A stretch of 64,000 nt of DNA from Trichuris trichiura (taxonomy: Eukaryota; Nematoda; Enoplea; Trichinellida; Trichuridae). A program made the translations under genes and the position numbers. The notes under the pieces were generated by a model. That model saw nothing but the letters and a program-made list of their open reading frames with translations. It made no database searches and was not told the origin of the DNA. The stretch spans positions 4,402,001 through 4,466,000 of the forward strand of contig JBAJFE010000026.1 of NCBI GenBank assembly GCA_037903355.1, written 5' to 3'. Positions 33,010 to 46,700 of this stretch are shown here, piece by piece (the stretch's first letter is position 1; every line of letters begins with the position of its first letter).

Positions 33010-33850
33010 TATGCTAACCATATTGTTCCCTCGCAATTTGTCGTTCATGTTTCCCGTTAAACGTTGGAGTCCTGCTCTTAAACATTTTGTGCTTTGCAAC
33101 GGGTGCACTTTGCCATAGCCTAGGGCAGACTTCTGCTTTATGTCCCTGTTCGCAAAGGTGAAACGTGCTTCCTGTATAAAATGTCCACAAGCAAAGGATC
33201 CAGAAGACAGTCCAGGACAAAAGTATTCATGAGACAAACGGCGTAGGAATCTTCTGATCTATCTAGCACTTGTGCTGTTGGCCTTTATCGTTTTACACCT
33301 TTCCACGCTGGTTAGTTAAAGGACAACAACACAAGGACTAGTAGCATCTGAAGTGACGTGAAATATTTGTGTCGTAGACATCTCTGCCCAGGATCACTTC
33401 TGCCATGGGCCTTTTCATTGTGAACACTTTGTACTGACCTATTTGTCTGTGAGCCAGAAGCTCTGTTTCTTGTTTAACGGTGATCCAACTGCCTCTTGTC
33501 GGCGTTTACTTATGGCTTAAACGGCGTTCGGCAACACTGACTGCATGATCATTATCAGCGGCATGACCACTCTTTGTACCGAAGGATATACATTTTTTGA
33601 CTTTGGTCCTCTACCCATCGCCAGTCGATTCCGAATTTCTCGTTGGCGAAAGACAGTTTACTACCTTGCGATCATGTCCATTGCAGTTGAAACACTGCGT
33701 CTCCTTCGAGCCAGATTTAGCTGCCTGTTGTTGTCATCTACCCTCGTTTAGAAGATTTTCTTTATTTCGAATTTCTCCAAGTTATTCCAATATATCTACG
33801 AGTTGCTCAGCTAGTTTCCCAGTGCTACTGGAAGTGCTAACGAGTGCGAA
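33010..33850 (-). pseudogene. Retrotransposon gag-like zinc-knuckle remnants
   Basis: Minus-strand fragments in shifted frames include ACGHFIQEARFTFANRD and HLCEQGHKAEVCPRL (about 33100-33225). The second has the Cys-Gly-His-Cys spacing of a retroviral-type knuckle. Another Cys-rich piece, KETQCFNCNGHDRKVVNC, lies at about 33660-33710. Stops and frameshifts are frequent. A Ty3/Gypsy-like or BEL-like gag is most likely; the two pieces are too far apart to be one knuckle pair. Confidence 0.35.
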
Positions 33851-34317
33851 TTCCCAGTTTGCAGGTACCTAACATTTGCTGTCTCTTCGTGTATGAAATG
33901 CGTGCTGCAGTTCTTAGTTTTCGCAAGTAGCAACCCATAGCATTTCCTCGGCCGACTTTCAACGCGCTCGAACCACCGCTACTCTCACAACCTTTGATGA
34001 CATAGCACGCGTAAACTGGTCTATCATTAAAATGTCTCATCCCCTTTCTGACACCTGAGATTGACACACGTCGCAGTTTGCGTCATACACACTGAAATTT
34101 TTTCACTCTTTTCATGTCTCTAAGAAAAGATTCAGCGAAATTCAATTCTCTGGTACATTTTACCATTGATAAATGACAAAAAACTTTGACCGCATAGACC
34201 TGTAGTCATCCCACGAACTGTCGTTTGAGGCTGGCAGGCAGTTGTCGAGGTAGAATCTCAACGAGAGCAACTTTTTTTTAGGAGGAATGTCCTCAAATTC
34301 AAAATGGCCTTCTAGAC

Positions 34318-34791
34318 CAGTGATTCTCACGGTGAGACATATGCCTGCACTTTTGAAATCCAGGGAGCCCAAATCGCCTAGGAAACCCTTGCGGGGCACT
34401 CCTGAGCTGTGGGGTGCACATGCCCCACCTGGGCCGTCATGTTGAAGTGCACAGGAAGGTATGGCCTGCGGGCCAGGTATTGTGCGTACCAGTTAACATA
34501 AAGTTGAATGCTGTTGCGCCCCGCAATTCTAATTTGCTGGAAGGGTAGACCGGGGAAGGGCAGTCGGGACGTCAAAATGTACGTGCTGCAAAAAGGCAAC
34601 TGGGGAAAGCGTTTCCCACATAGTGTGCCGAACACTTACGGTCTCACCTCCGAGCGGACTACCCCCACCCCTTCCCCGGTCTTTTCTTCCAGCCAATCAG
34701 AGTGCTCAAAACTGGCCAATCAGAATTGGAGACGCAAACGCTCCGAAACGTTCACAGGGGGCGCCGGCGATCATGACCTTGAGAAACACTG
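34318..34791. mobile_element. hAT-type non-autonomous element, about 474 bp
   Basis: Starts CAGTGATTCTCACGGT, and the reverse complement of its end reads CAGTGTTTCTCAAGGT, the usual hAT terminal inverted repeat. The flanking 8-mers TTCTAGAC and TTCTAAGT agree at five positions, consistent with an old 8-bp target duplication. The interior is GC-rich with no transposase frame. Confidence 0.65.
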
Positions 34792-34799
34792 TTCTAAGT

Positions 34800-35630
34800 C
34801 ATTATCAGTATGCGCACGTTCTGTATAATAGGTAATGAGATAACATTCATCTACGAAATACGACTGAAAACTACGGCGACCTGCACTTTAAACTACTCTT
34901 TAATGACAATTTTTATTTGCTGAATTTAAGTTTGCAAAGAAATTGAAAAAAAAACAGAAATTGATGTTTTTTCCTTGATCTCATATTTGCTTTTTCCTTA
35001 GAATTCAGCCTCCCCCATTAGGGAAACAAAGTGCAAACAATGCGTTATACTGGTGTCGGTTATTATGCCAACAGCAGCATAATTAAAGGCACGCTTATTA
35101 TCTACCAATTGGAGGCCTTCCGCAAAGAGCTTATGACATCCGGGATACAAAGAATGCAACGCTATAAAATCTAGTCAAGCCATAGTATTCTTGAAAAGCA
35201 AGAAACTGCGTTGTACATTTCAGTCACAGCAGCGATGGCAGTACGGTAATGAAAATGCTATCTTGACGCGCCTGAGCATCAAGTTGACTTTGTGCTGCTT
35301 CGGATGGGCAGTAAGGTGCATAGCGCTGTTTAGCGTTGGCAGACGGTGGTGTGCTGGTCAGCGAAAAGACTGAAGAATTTACTTTCGTGCTTAACTAATA
35401 GTAGTAAGGCGAAGGAACTCAGTTTGACGAAGGCTGCTTTGACTGAGTTCCTTCAGAACGCGATGCCAGAACGTTCTTGACTACGATTCGCTGTGATGGA
35501 TTGTCAAAGCTGACTGTTTCGTAGTTGCATCGCTGTCGCTGGATAGCTTGCATTGGTTATCGTCAGTCGTATCGGTCCAGATTTTTGTTCTTCCATTTAA
35601 GCCGCTAACGTCGGTGTGGAATTCTCTTCA
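34800..35630. other. 5' flank of the RING ligase gene
   Basis: No coding pattern. A short hairpin, GAAGGAACTCAG...CTGAGTTCCTTC, lies at about 35414-35456. The promoter of the RING gene is expected here, but no clear TATA box is visible. Confidence 0.4.
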
Positions 35631-38155
35631 ATGGAAGGGAAGAACGAAAGTTTCAATGCTGAGCCGCCGAGTAAGTTTTTTCCTATAGAAGCTAGCGTTT
35701 AAAACTGCGAACAACTCCTTTTGCTACTATTGTTCGTAACAAGTTTAATCGAAAAGAGACATAGCTTTAGTTGAGTTCAGTTAGGTAAAATTAGTATTTA
35801 GTTTTTGCAGTTTTCTGTTTGTTGGCGTGTTCACTGCGCTTTCTTTATTTGTTAAATATTTGAAGCAGGGTGAGCGTTCGTTGTCCCATCTGCGCGAGCA
35901 GAATAGCTACTCCATCGACCCTGATGATCTTCATGCTTGCGATTACTGTGAGCGGTTAGCATTGGAATTACATATTTGACAAGGGTACATACTGCGCTGA
36001 TTATTGTTTTCCTTTGCATTATGATTTATAATAGCGGCGCACAGTATGAATTTAGACATTTTCTGTTTTTTTTTCTTGTACACATCAGTCGTCCTCTTGG
36101 AAAAGTAAAAACAAAGCGTTGCGTTTAAGTGAACATTGCTGTCTCAGTGATATATCATAGATGCTCCATTGATACATCAATCGTTGTTAAGCTTTGTCTC
36201 AATCAAGTCCTCCAAGTACCATGCATCTAACAAAGAAGAAACGTCTTCTCGATGAAGCCAGTCAGGACAGCAGTGATTCTCCGGTTGAACAGCGAAAATG
36301 CCCAGACGGGGCTTCTTCCAACTTAATTGCAGTCGGCGATGTAACGAATGAAATTCTTGCGAGTTCACAGTGTCCAGTTCAAGCAAGCATGCATGAAACC
36401 ACAGATTTGATTGACCTCACTCATTCTGATAACGATGAGGATCCACCCGAACAGCGCATGACTAATGGAGTCCAGTTGTTAGGATGTTCTTGTGCTGAAA
36501 GTACAAGAGTTTCTACAACGCAGCAAGCTGGAGACGGTTCAGTCCAGTCCGGCAGCTTAGGCACAACTTCATTTGAGACATCTTCAATTGGCGTTTCTAC
36601 TTCGGTATCCACGTTGGAGCCAAACCATGCAGATTCAGTTACTGTTTCTGATGGTAGCGGTAGCGTGCACCGCGACTCGTTGGTTCAAAACAACATTCAT
36701 CTGCATTGTATTTGCTGCTCACGCCTTGCACCTCATGCCGTGAACAACTATTGGCCTTTCCATCATTGTACGGCCCATCATCCTCTTATCACCCGCTACG
36801 TGAACGTGCATCATTTTCATCAGCATTTTCATGGTGAACCGAGTGTGACTTATCCAATGAGCAACTCTGGTTACGTCGGGTTGCCACCGAGTGACCCGTT
36901 GCAAGGTCTGAGGGGAGGTTTTACCTTTAATGGAGCTGTATTTAGACCACTGCAGATGATGCCGTCATTGATAGATTCATCGTTCTTATCGCGGGATGCT
37001 CGTCATGCTTTCCAACCGCAGAGCAGATTATCAAGTGCTACGCCTCCAAGCAGTAACGAGTATTCAAGTAGTGCGCGTGCAATAACAACGTCGCAGCCTG
37101 TCATACCCTTGCTGTCTCCCCATTCACCTGTTGATCCAGTGGAGCAGTCGAGCAGAGTATCTGGCGTGATTGACCAAACGGGTGGCGCTACAGTTGTTCA
37201 ATCAAACCGTATGGGCGACGGCAGCAGTGGAAGTAGTGAACAGTCTGGCAACTCCTTTCTTGAAGGTTTTGTTTTTCTTTCGGATAGCAGCGACGACGAT
37301 GATCCGTTGGTCCCCTATGAGACGTATATCAGTGCGTTAATACATTCACCGGTTCCTCTTTGGCAACAGCGCCAACTGGAAGGCCAACAAGGTCACCTGG
37401 AGCGACGACGTAGGGTCGAAAGTCAGTGGTTTAACTACAGGGAACAGATGGATGCGCCTGCAGGTTTTCCAATTCCCCCAATTTCATTTGACCGTAGAGT
37501 GGGGCAACATTTGTCACAACCAGTGGCCTCAAGCCCTGAAACTTCTCATTATGTTACTAGCTGTAGCGGCGATAGAGATTCTGCTAGTGACAGCAGTGGT
37601 GAATATACTACAAGACTTCGTTCTTCGAGAAGACGTGAAGCAACGCCGATAAATTATCAAATGCCAGCATTCATGGAGCATCTTGTTCCCACTACTTCGA
37701 TTGTCGATCCACAGGACGTTTCACAGACGACGCAGAACAGATCTAACGATGAACCGATTCAGGAATCCCGCAGACGTAGTTTAAATGATAGTACGGAAAC
37801 TCGGTCTTTGTACACGCAGACGTCTCCCTTTTTTGGACCGTTCGTCTTGCTGGACAGACAGAGTTGGCCAATGGAAGCTCAATTGTTACGTCATATGGCT
37901 CAGATATTGGAAACTCCAGAAGGTGCGACAATGTCTGTGATTGAGCGCAACACAGTTTGCAGTCGATTTGTACCATCGAGTCCTTTGCCTGATGGAGAAG
38001 AGGACAAGTGTTCCATATGCCTTCTTGAATTTGAACGTGACGACTCTATTCGCACTCTAAGGTGCAATCATTTCTTCCATGTTCGATGCATCGATCGATG
38101 GCTAGTTATTAATAAGAAGTGCCCCGTATGTCGCTTGGAGGTTGACCATGTGTAA
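35631..38155 (+). CDS. RNF111-like: RING-H2 E3 ubiquitin ligase, Arkadia/RNF111-like
   Basis: Two exons with matching phase, 35631-35670 (MEGKNESFNAEPP) and 36192-38155 (intron 35671-36191, GTAAGT...TTAAG), give about 667 residues. The long middle is Ser/Pro-rich and disordered. It holds an acidic-flanked LIDLTHSDNDED stretch like a SUMO-interacting motif, a second acidic patch (FLSDSSDDDDP), and a His-rich block (HHCTAHH, HHFHQHFHG). The last 60 residues contain GATMSVIERNTV, similar to the region just before the RING in Arkadia, then a complete C3H2C3 RING (CSICLLEF, CNHFFHVRCIDRW, KKCPVC). Arkadia ubiquitinates SMAD co-repressors and SUMO-modified proteins in TGF-beta/BMP signalling. That role here is inferred from the RING neighbourhood and SUMO-motif layout; the RNF165 branch is equally possible. 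Confidence 0.85.
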
Positions 38156-41100
38156 ATATGTGCAGCGAGTAGGAGAGATCTTTTTCCTGGCACGGTATCT
38201 GCGTAACTTCATCTCGTTCTGACGGATTGACTTTCCAGCCTTTTCCGCCCACCTAAATGTCCTGTCAGTACTTTTTGGCCCATCTTTCTTTGGCGACATA
38301 CTAATCGGCAAGTAACACGTATTTAATTGTTCACCGAGTTCATGTCCAACGCACAATCATCTTATGCTGCAAAATATGTAAAAAAGATCTTATTTGCAGC
38401 GCAGTGAGTAGAAACTTTTACCATTGTCGTCAGTTCCATTCGTTTTCCGCTTCACCCTATTGTAACGGTTTCAACGTTTATGCAGTCGTTGCGTCCAGAC
38501 AGTTTGCCGTTATCAACACGATTTGAAGCATTCCTTACGTTGACCCGCCGCCTTCGGACACTGGAGTTTCTGCGACACGTTGCTTCAACTTATGTATTGT
38601 TTTTCAGCTTTATTAAAGCTTGCCGACCTCCCCTCTTGCTCAGCTTTGTACGTCTGTAAATACTGCTGCTCATGCAGCTTTTCTTCGTAATTTACTCTGT
38701 TCGGAAGCAAGGCCCTTGCCTGACTAGAAGGTTGTTCTCTTACGGCTCAATGTTTGTAATAAGAGCGGCTCCAGGAGCGAGCAAATACGTCAGCAGGTCA
38801 AGGACCTTATTATTAGGTAGGTGGCGCACTGGTAACTTGCGTACTTTTAGTTTTGTTTTGCCATTACGACATTGGCGATTTCCCTCAACTGTGCCAAACA
38901 TATTTCGCTTAAAGTCAGTGGACATTCCCTTATGTGGAATGCTCTAAATCCCCTAAAATACCTTTTTTTGACCGTTGATACGTCATCAGAAGCAGAAGCG
39001 ACTTCAGGTGACAGTTTATAAAGTCAGGAGGATAATCATTGTTTTAATGGAAACAATTTGAAACATTGCGAGCAGATTTCTATAGGGCTTAAATATTAAA
39101 GTTGCTAAATACATCCTGTAAGAATGTCTCCAAGCTGTGTGAGTAGTGTGGAGCATAAATGAATTTCTTTTGTACATTTAGGTTCAATCCGCCAACATGT
39201 TGCATTACATTGGGGCCGCGGGTAATAAGGAACGCTCTCTTAAAGTCCTGTTTTATGTACATATTAATTTGGTAAAAGTTGCTGTTTTTGTTATTTCAAG
39301 GTCTGACGCGTTTTTTGAATGAACTTCTATTTAACCGAATTCGTGAAGTATATTTTTAAAGCGCGGAATGCATTCAACTGACTTGACCTTTGGTGTTCTT
39401 TTTGCTGGCAATTCGTGTGCATTTTTTGACTTTTAAAGATGAAAATGCAAATTTTGTGGTAGAGTTGTACCCGTGGAAACCGCTCTCAATATTAGCTAAG
39501 TACGTGCTCAGAGATCAGTCAACGTTCTGCAGTGGTCGTAAGAGTTTTTTCCCGAAGCAACATGAGCTCTTGCAACGAAGAAGTCGTGGTTCTTTGAAAG
39601 TGTTTCATGCAACAAGCGAAAGCGCTGTCTGGCCAACCAGTTGGCAACAGCTCGGGATGTACTGTACTCTACAGCAGAGGTTCCCAACAAGACAGGAGCG
39701 CTCTGCTGGGGGAACTGGGAGGCGAGAGGGAGCTGGAGGGCGAACAGCAAGTTAGAATGCAATAAAAACTATTCATGAAAAACTAAAAGAATGCTCCCGG
39801 AAGTATTGTTGCGATTTGTTCCCTTGTTGAATAATGGGCATCAAATTGGTGTTTTTTTTCACCTTTTCGTCTTGTTCAGGTATGGTTGATTGACAGGCTG
39901 TTACCAAGCAAAGGATGTTCTTTTCCTCCTTTCGATTCCGTCGTTGACGGATACGACGTCATTGCTGTTTCTGTGCAGTTGCATTATTTTCTGTTGAAAG
40001 AAGTTTTGAGTAACTTTTATGAAATATTCCTTATGTATAAACGAGAGGCGCTTTCGGCACAACAAGTTGGAAATTCGAAAAATTGTAATCTTTTGACGTG
40101 GTTTACAGGGATTGCACGCTAGCGAAAATGTTGAAATTATGATTAGCTTTGGCAGCATGTTTATCTCCAGAGGATACGTAAGCAGTAATGAGGGCTGACG
40201 TAGCGCCAAAAAATGCAGTGGTTCCAGTCTGTAGTTAAACTGGCAGATTTAACAGTCGAGCTTTTAACTTCAAAAATGTAGTTCCCGTCAATGATTGATT
40301 CAACCTTCATATTAATGTGCAAAAGCAAGCCATTTTCTTCATTCACAAATCGGATGTAGCTTACGGGAGCTACCAAATTCCGTCTTCGACGTAATACGTT
40401 AACAATGGCGACCTATTGGATTGAAGACGAGACGTCTAGCTATGCTCGACTTGCAAGTAGAGCGAATGATTTTCTTTTGGACGTTACCATGAATTGAGAT
40501 TCTATTTTTTTTTACTGATTTGGCTATGATAAAAGCAAAGACGTTTAAACAGTATGGTGCTGAATATCCATGACCTGAGTTCATACAATCACCTTCAGAC
40601 ACGCAGTTACCATTGGACCTGATCTGTATGCAGTTACTTTCCGATGAATCAATGAAATCCTCAGAGTACTAGAACATTTGAAAAGAACTCATAGCGAAGC
40701 AGATAAAAACTTGTCTTATGTCCTTTCGTTTCGGTTTCAAAAACAGCCGAAGTTGCTGGGCATCTTTCATCCGCGTAGAAGGAAAAGGAAAATGGATTGC
40801 GTGCTTTCTTCAAAAAAGCCCTCTTTACTGAATGCAGAATCTGAGAAGCAACATCTAGTTGGGTGCGGGTCTTGTCTCTTAGCCGCCCCATTGTCATTTT
40901 GTAAGTTTTCAGGCAATCCTGTTCTGTTCTTATCTAAACCTAGGCCAAACATAGAACTTGCGTTTTAGCTTAAGCTTATGAGCGGAACAAGATGACTGGG
41001 ATGCTCAGTGGAAAGCGCAGAACAGCATGCTCGCATCTTGGCGGGAAAGAATCTGCATTTTTCAGACGATCAGGCGGCTAACTGATGAGATCCAGTAATA

Positions 41101-41500
41101 CTTACTGCTTGAGATACCTCATAGCTTGCTGCGAAAGCCAGCAATTGAAATAGTCAAGGAAACACCTTTGAGCTGACTGCGGTAACTAGGGCCAAGTGTA
41201 ATAGTATGCAGTTGCTGCTGTATATCAGTCAGCAGTAGTAGCTGCAGCTGACGAACAAGTGGCCAAGTAACGCAATCTGTTTGACCTTTCTTTGTTAGGT
41301 ATGAAACGACTTTGATAGCGAAACTTCCCAACAATGCGACAGTCGCACCTACTGTCTAAGGTCAATGATGATTATTCTGCAATACTCCGCGCTGGTTTTT
41401 CTCCAGCAGCACGGTATTCTCCGTCGCGAAATTTCCTTGCGTGATTGAACCATATGACTTTTTGGTGGAGGAGAATGGGCACCAAGGTAGATGGAGGTGT
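38156..41500. other. 3' flank of the RING gene and about 3 kb without recognised genes
   Basis: TTTATTAAAGC near 38611 is a possible poly(A) signal for the RING gene. Frames such as 39390-39755 and 40678-40968 show no domain or splice logic. Around 39685-39745 there is a CAGAGGTTCCCAA run like a hAT end, without a partner. Confidence 0.4.
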
Positions 41501-42189
41501 CCGAAAGAGCATTGCGGAAAATAAATGTGCTTACATGTGGAGACATGGCTTGAGGGTAACCGTCATCCAGAATATCCACGTTATCATTTTAACATTTTCT
41601 TCGCTGACACTAGGTTAGAGCTCCAGGAGCTTCGTTGTCATTCTGTACTTCAGCTTCTAGAGACAGCGGAAGCCGTCGCTAAAATTTTGCGGCAGCGCAG
41701 TGGGTGTGGTCGCTGCGAGACTTCGCAACACCCTCATTTGCATAGATGGAGTTCTAGGCAGGTGCATGCTTGCCACAATTCAGCGGAATTCTGTTGGAAA
41801 GGTTAGAGCGCAACTGCTGCTCAAATGACGTTATCGTGTTGGGAGAATTAAGGGAGACGTAGAAGTTGACGAAATAGTACAGTTCCATAAGAGACGCTTG
41901 CCTGAACAGTCAGTCATCCGCCGGATCAGCGCTTGCGCAAATAGTTATTTTGTCTGAAGTCTAAGCACAACGGAAACTGCGCAATAGCATTCCATCCTCA
42001 AAACCAAACGACTCCTCGAGGGAGCAATCCCAACCGGGAAAGCGAACCGTGGCACGTAAATGTAACTCTGAGACTTAATGCAAGCATGGAACCAGCATTT
42101 TTCGCTTCGTCTGGCAACTCAGCAAACAAAAAATAGGCTCAGAGAGCAAAGACGCGCGCATGCCCGTGAGAGCAGCCTGCATTTTTCGG

Positions 42190-43090
42190 TGACGTTACAA
42201 GTTACGGAACGATTGTGGGACAGATAGTGAATCCAGGAATTCTGCTCGCAAGTATTACGCTAATTTCAGCTAATGAAGTTCCATCAAGCTTTAGGGACCG
42301 TCGCGGATTTATTGCTTATTTGAAACGGTCACCGCAGGATGTACTGACGGCACCCTTCATAACCTACATTTTCTCGCAAAACATTTTAGTTACGGTCAGC
42401 ATCAGTCCTTACAGTCCGCTAATAAGAGCAGGTGAAAAAATCAAAGGTAGCATTTTAATGACGAATTATTCATTCTACTCTAAGAAGCAAAGTTGGTCGA
42501 ATTGTAGGATTTTGTAGTCCACATTCAAATTGAGCGATTGTCTTGTAGCAAAGGGTGCTCCTTTAAGTTGTTTCTACAGACCGGTTAACGATTTCTCGTA
42601 AACGAAGGCGCTGGTCTGCGAAACAAGTGGAAGAACGTTAAAGTCAAAAACAAGCAAACATGGTCTGAACAAATGCTCAGTGAAATCAAAAACGGAGAAA
42701 TACTAGATGGTGAAGTAGGCGTCTATAGCGACCATTCGAGTATGCTGCATTTTGAAGATACGAAGGCATTTTGCCTGTAAAAATACGTCACTTTGGATTC
42801 TGGTTCTGTTTTTAACGTTGATGGAAGAGATGACCCAGCTTAAACTGAAGGATAAGAACGATTATTATCACTTCTTTTTGCTTCCCGGATTTTGGGAAGT
42901 CGTCATAGAGTTCTTCGTTCTCTTTTCCTCATCACTTTTCGTTGAACGAGGGTTCACTACTGTGACAACCTTTTTCAAAAAAGGGAAACCGCACTCAAAC
43001 CATAAAGTTGAATGCAACTGAAGAAGGGATCAGCAGAAGTTCAGGCGGATAAAGTTGAAAAACTACGATGTAGATACGTACACATCATGT
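42190..43090 (+). pseudogene. hAT-family transposase pseudogene (ZBED5/Buster-like)
   Basis: Plus-strand fragments align in order with domesticated hAT transposases: FRDRRGFIAYLKRSPQDVL (family: GRRSGFIAYVKKVAPDVLTTHC) and IFSQNILV, then AGEKIKGSILMTN (family: VNKIKGSALNTR) at 42260-42470. Much later comes the C-terminal dimerisation block SSLFVERGFTTVTTFFKK with VEKL further on (42930-43070). The middle, including catalytic positions, is lost, and stops separate the pieces. Weak similarity may extend left to about 41.5 kb. Confidence 0.6.
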
Positions 43091-43109
43091 AAATATGGAA
43101 AGATTTTAT

Positions 43110-43762
43110 TTTTATCTTATGAAGAATATTTCTGAGACGAAAACCGTGGCAGTAATACTTCCTTTCCACATTGACCTTGTCGATTCGGCGTGGAAAAAAG
43201 TACTCTAAGAAAAAAGAAAAGCAGTTCAAAATACGCAGCCAATAAATGCTTAGATATATTACGCGCATGCATTATGAGCTACAACAAAGCAGGACTGCAC
43301 ATTAAACAGCCATTGCAGAAGAATGAACATTAGTGATTAGTAGCAAAGTCTAAAATTATATACAAAGCGATACACTTCAATGTTCCCCGGCTTGACAGTA
43401 ATGCGGATGAACAAACAAGAATAACGATGGTAAAGAAGTACTATACTACATGTCATCTAGCAGTGCGTAATAATGAAATTAAACATTTGTTTAAAAAGGG
43501 TACCTAAAAAACAGAAAAGACCATTCCGCAGTTTCCGCTTTTTCCTCCTATCTTTCGACGCGATAACGCTGGAATACAGAGCGCGAAAATGTTTGAAATA
43601 TGCAAACGAAAAGGCGGTTTTATTTGCCAAGTTGCCATCGGTATAACTACGCGGTAACTTCGATGACTGTTAGAAGTTTGTTTTAAATTTATGTCAAACA
43701 ATGTTGCTGTACAGACGTCTCAGCAAACTGCGCCAAAATATGATCACGGGTAGTACCAGAGC
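43110..43762. other. Intergenic; downstream of ASNSD1
   Basis: No gene is seen. A further 3' exon of ASNSD1 could lie here if the GTGAGC at about 43780 is used as a donor, but no candidate exon is evident. Confidence 0.35.
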
Positions 43763-46700
43763 CTAGGTAAAAGCTAGATGCTCACCTTTTCCTTTTGAAC
43801 CGCTAACTTTGACAATTCTTGAGCCAAACTGAATAGCTCGTTTCAGAGAAAAACAGAGCTCTTCATAGCCGAGTAGCCAAAGCGCAGCTCGAAGGATAAG
43901 TTTGTCGCCAAGTCCTCTGGCCAGCGACAAATCAGTCTTCACGCCAAGCGGAATGCTGTTAACATACCTTACAAAGCTCTCGTGAAGATAGGGTAGAAGC
44001 ACCAACAGACGATGATCTGAAATTACGCGATCACATAGACTTAACGAGCGATGACCAATTCGAAACAGTTCCTCTTCCAGCGTCACTGCCAGAGCGTTAT
44101 AACCACCTTCGGCAAAGGAACTCCGATGGCGCATGTAACCAGCAAACAATTCATCCGCACCAGAACCAAGGAAAAGTACTCTGGCCGATGAATGAATTCG
44201 ATCCTTTCCGTCGGTAAGGCTCACTGTCTCGTAACGAATTCCTCTACCTTTTGATGCAAACCATATGGCATATGCTATGCTTTCATCGCGTACCGTAAGG
44301 GCTGGTCGCATAAGGCGTCGAACGTGTGATTGGATACTGGGATCGTATAGTTCCTTCCTCGTTACATCAACAAGCAGTAAGTTCCAATGTACATGAGAGC
44401 AATGTGCCTTCAGTGCCATATATCCTTTTATACCTGTATAAACACTGTTATTAAAGCTCGCTTAAAGACACTTAAAAACCTGTCTGCCTATCTGGCACAG
44501 CAGAAGAGCAGTTGTGAGATTCATCTACAGTAAAAGCGACGTTCAGCAAGTCGACCTCGATGCCTGCTGGAAGTACAGTTCCAAGAAGTGCAGCAACGAG
44601 CAAAGAGTCAATGCCTCCGGAAAATAGCACCGAAATCGTTGCTCCAGTAGTTTCCGGAGACTTTCTTATAGGAACGAATTGATGGGGCAATACCTTCAAT
44701 TGGCAAGTAATGGACCGCCTCAAGAAGGCTATCAACTTTTCTATTTCCTCTTTGTTTTCTTTTATGAAATGTTTTATCAGATCTTTTACGTCACGCATCC
44801 TGGATTCCCCTTCCTTACTGCCGTTTCTTGAAGTTTTATTGACGGAGAAAAGCTCGTTGAAGTCTTTGTACTTTGTTATTTCGCTTGGGCTGATTCCAGA
44901 CAGACAACCGGTAGCTGCCAACGGCGTTGAGGAGAACAGTTGAAAAATGCTGTACGTCATGGCAGTCAATTTAAGACAGTGCAATGTTCCGACAGGGACT
45001 TCCAAACAGTTCCCAGGTAGACCAACGGGATTTAACGTCGAAAGGATCAACAATCTTCCTTGCTCGTCCAAATGAGGCTCTTGCGCGATGCTGTCATACA
45101 GCAACAGACTTTTCCGTCCAAAACAATCTCTACCAAACCAAAGACAATTTTCTTTTGACTGCACTACAAGAGTAATATAAACTACGAGTTGGACAAGAGC
45201 TATGAAACGGACTTAAGTTTGGCAAACAGGTTTGCTAACTCGTGAAACTGGATTTTTACTTAGATGTTAAGTTTCAGCTTGGCTTGTCTGAAAGCGCGGG
45301 TAATACAAAAATGCAGTACTCACCATGTAAAAAACAAGCGCCCATGGACCTTCAACCTTCCTCATCGTTTCAACAACCCCATCAGTCTGTAAGCTATTTA
45401 GCAGTGAAGAAATGTTGATAGTATTCGTGTGAGAAAGACAGCGACGGGTTTCCACCTGCAATACATTGCATTTGATAAGCTAAAAAGTTGGCTGAATGTC
45501 TCGCTGAGCGTAGCAATTGTTTATGTCAGTGCTTTTCAAGCTCAAGACAACCACCGTCCCCTTACTGTGATTGGCCAACACTATTCCTCAGTCAAGAAAA
45601 AAGGGTAGTGAAATGTAGAGCAGGAGGGTCTGCAGCATTCTGCGTTTTCCCCGACACGTCTACACTTGGAGTGCGTGACCTCTCCCTGCTCCACCTTCTT
45701 CTGCGGAGATTGACTACTGAAGAAACAGAAGGAATTAGAGTGGAAAGTACATAGCACTTAGGCTTCTCTGTACGTAATGGAACCATGACCACGGTATTTG
45801 ACCTTGAAATGCTGTAAATACGTTAAACAGTCACTGCAGACGTCTAATGTTCGCAGGTTGGACAAGTAGCAAAAACTTTCCAAGATTTGGGGGAAGTACG
45901 CGCGTAACTAGCGTGAATTTATTCTGGAGTATGACAATGCATGGTCCCAGATCGTTTCGGCCTAAAAAAGAACACCACTCCGCAAATGGTCTGGAAAAAA
46001 TTAACGGGCTTTACTCTCTCGTCTCCGGCGATAGTAGCGTGAGGGTGAAGTCTCCTTCGAAAATGTTACTCAATCTGAGCGGTAAATAGGCATAGGAAAT
46101 TAGCAGTGTGCCCGTAGTTATGGTTGTACAACTCATCTCAGTAGCCACGAATGTTCGACCGCTGTTCCCTCCATTATTTCTTCAAAGGCTTGCCGCCGCT
46201 GATTTCTTCATTGTTACCTAGGAGGAATGCAGCCGCCTGTCAGATAATCCGTTCCGCAATCAGGAGTTCCGCCCCATGGGAACAATGGTTACTTCTCCCG
46301 AAAACTCGAATTACCTGACACTGCATACTCATCAAACGTTGCCCTGTCAGATTACTACCTATTCCGGTGCATGGAGCATGGTCTGTTCAACTAGCACTTC
46401 AAAGAACTGGAAGACATCCAACAAATAGATAGTTCATCAAATCTCTTACCCTTCTACCATACGTACGGGATACAAATTGTTCTGTATTTTCTCTTACAAT
46501 TTGCTCATCCATCCGTTGGTAGGGCATTTTGAAGTTTACTTACAGATACATCCAACAGCCCAAACCCATGAATCTGAACATCTACAATGACCCTTCTACC
46601 ATGCAAGAATTCAGCCGTTCCACTCCTGTTGAAAATGTAGAATGTAATGGGTTATTTGTTCACATAGAACGAAATAACTGAGCTCTCGGAAGATCACTAG

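Noticed and set aside
36421..37976. Minus-strand and alternative frames within the RING gene
   Set aside because: Antisense and shifted shadows of the 36192-38155 exon.
39685..39745. CAGAGGTTCCCAA as a hAT terminus
   Set aside because: No matching inverted end or 8-bp duplication was found nearby.
41820..41930. Short piece DVEVDEIVQF resembling an ISXO2/Merlin transposase motif
   Set aside because: Only a few residues agree and no other Merlin blocks surround it; it may belong to the nearby hAT remnant or be chance.
45488..46089. Exons for the ASNSD1 N-terminus in 45.5-46.1 kb
   Set aside because: Minus-strand frames there do not show the expected conserved segments; the exon at 48039-48395 matches in layout and phase and is preferred.
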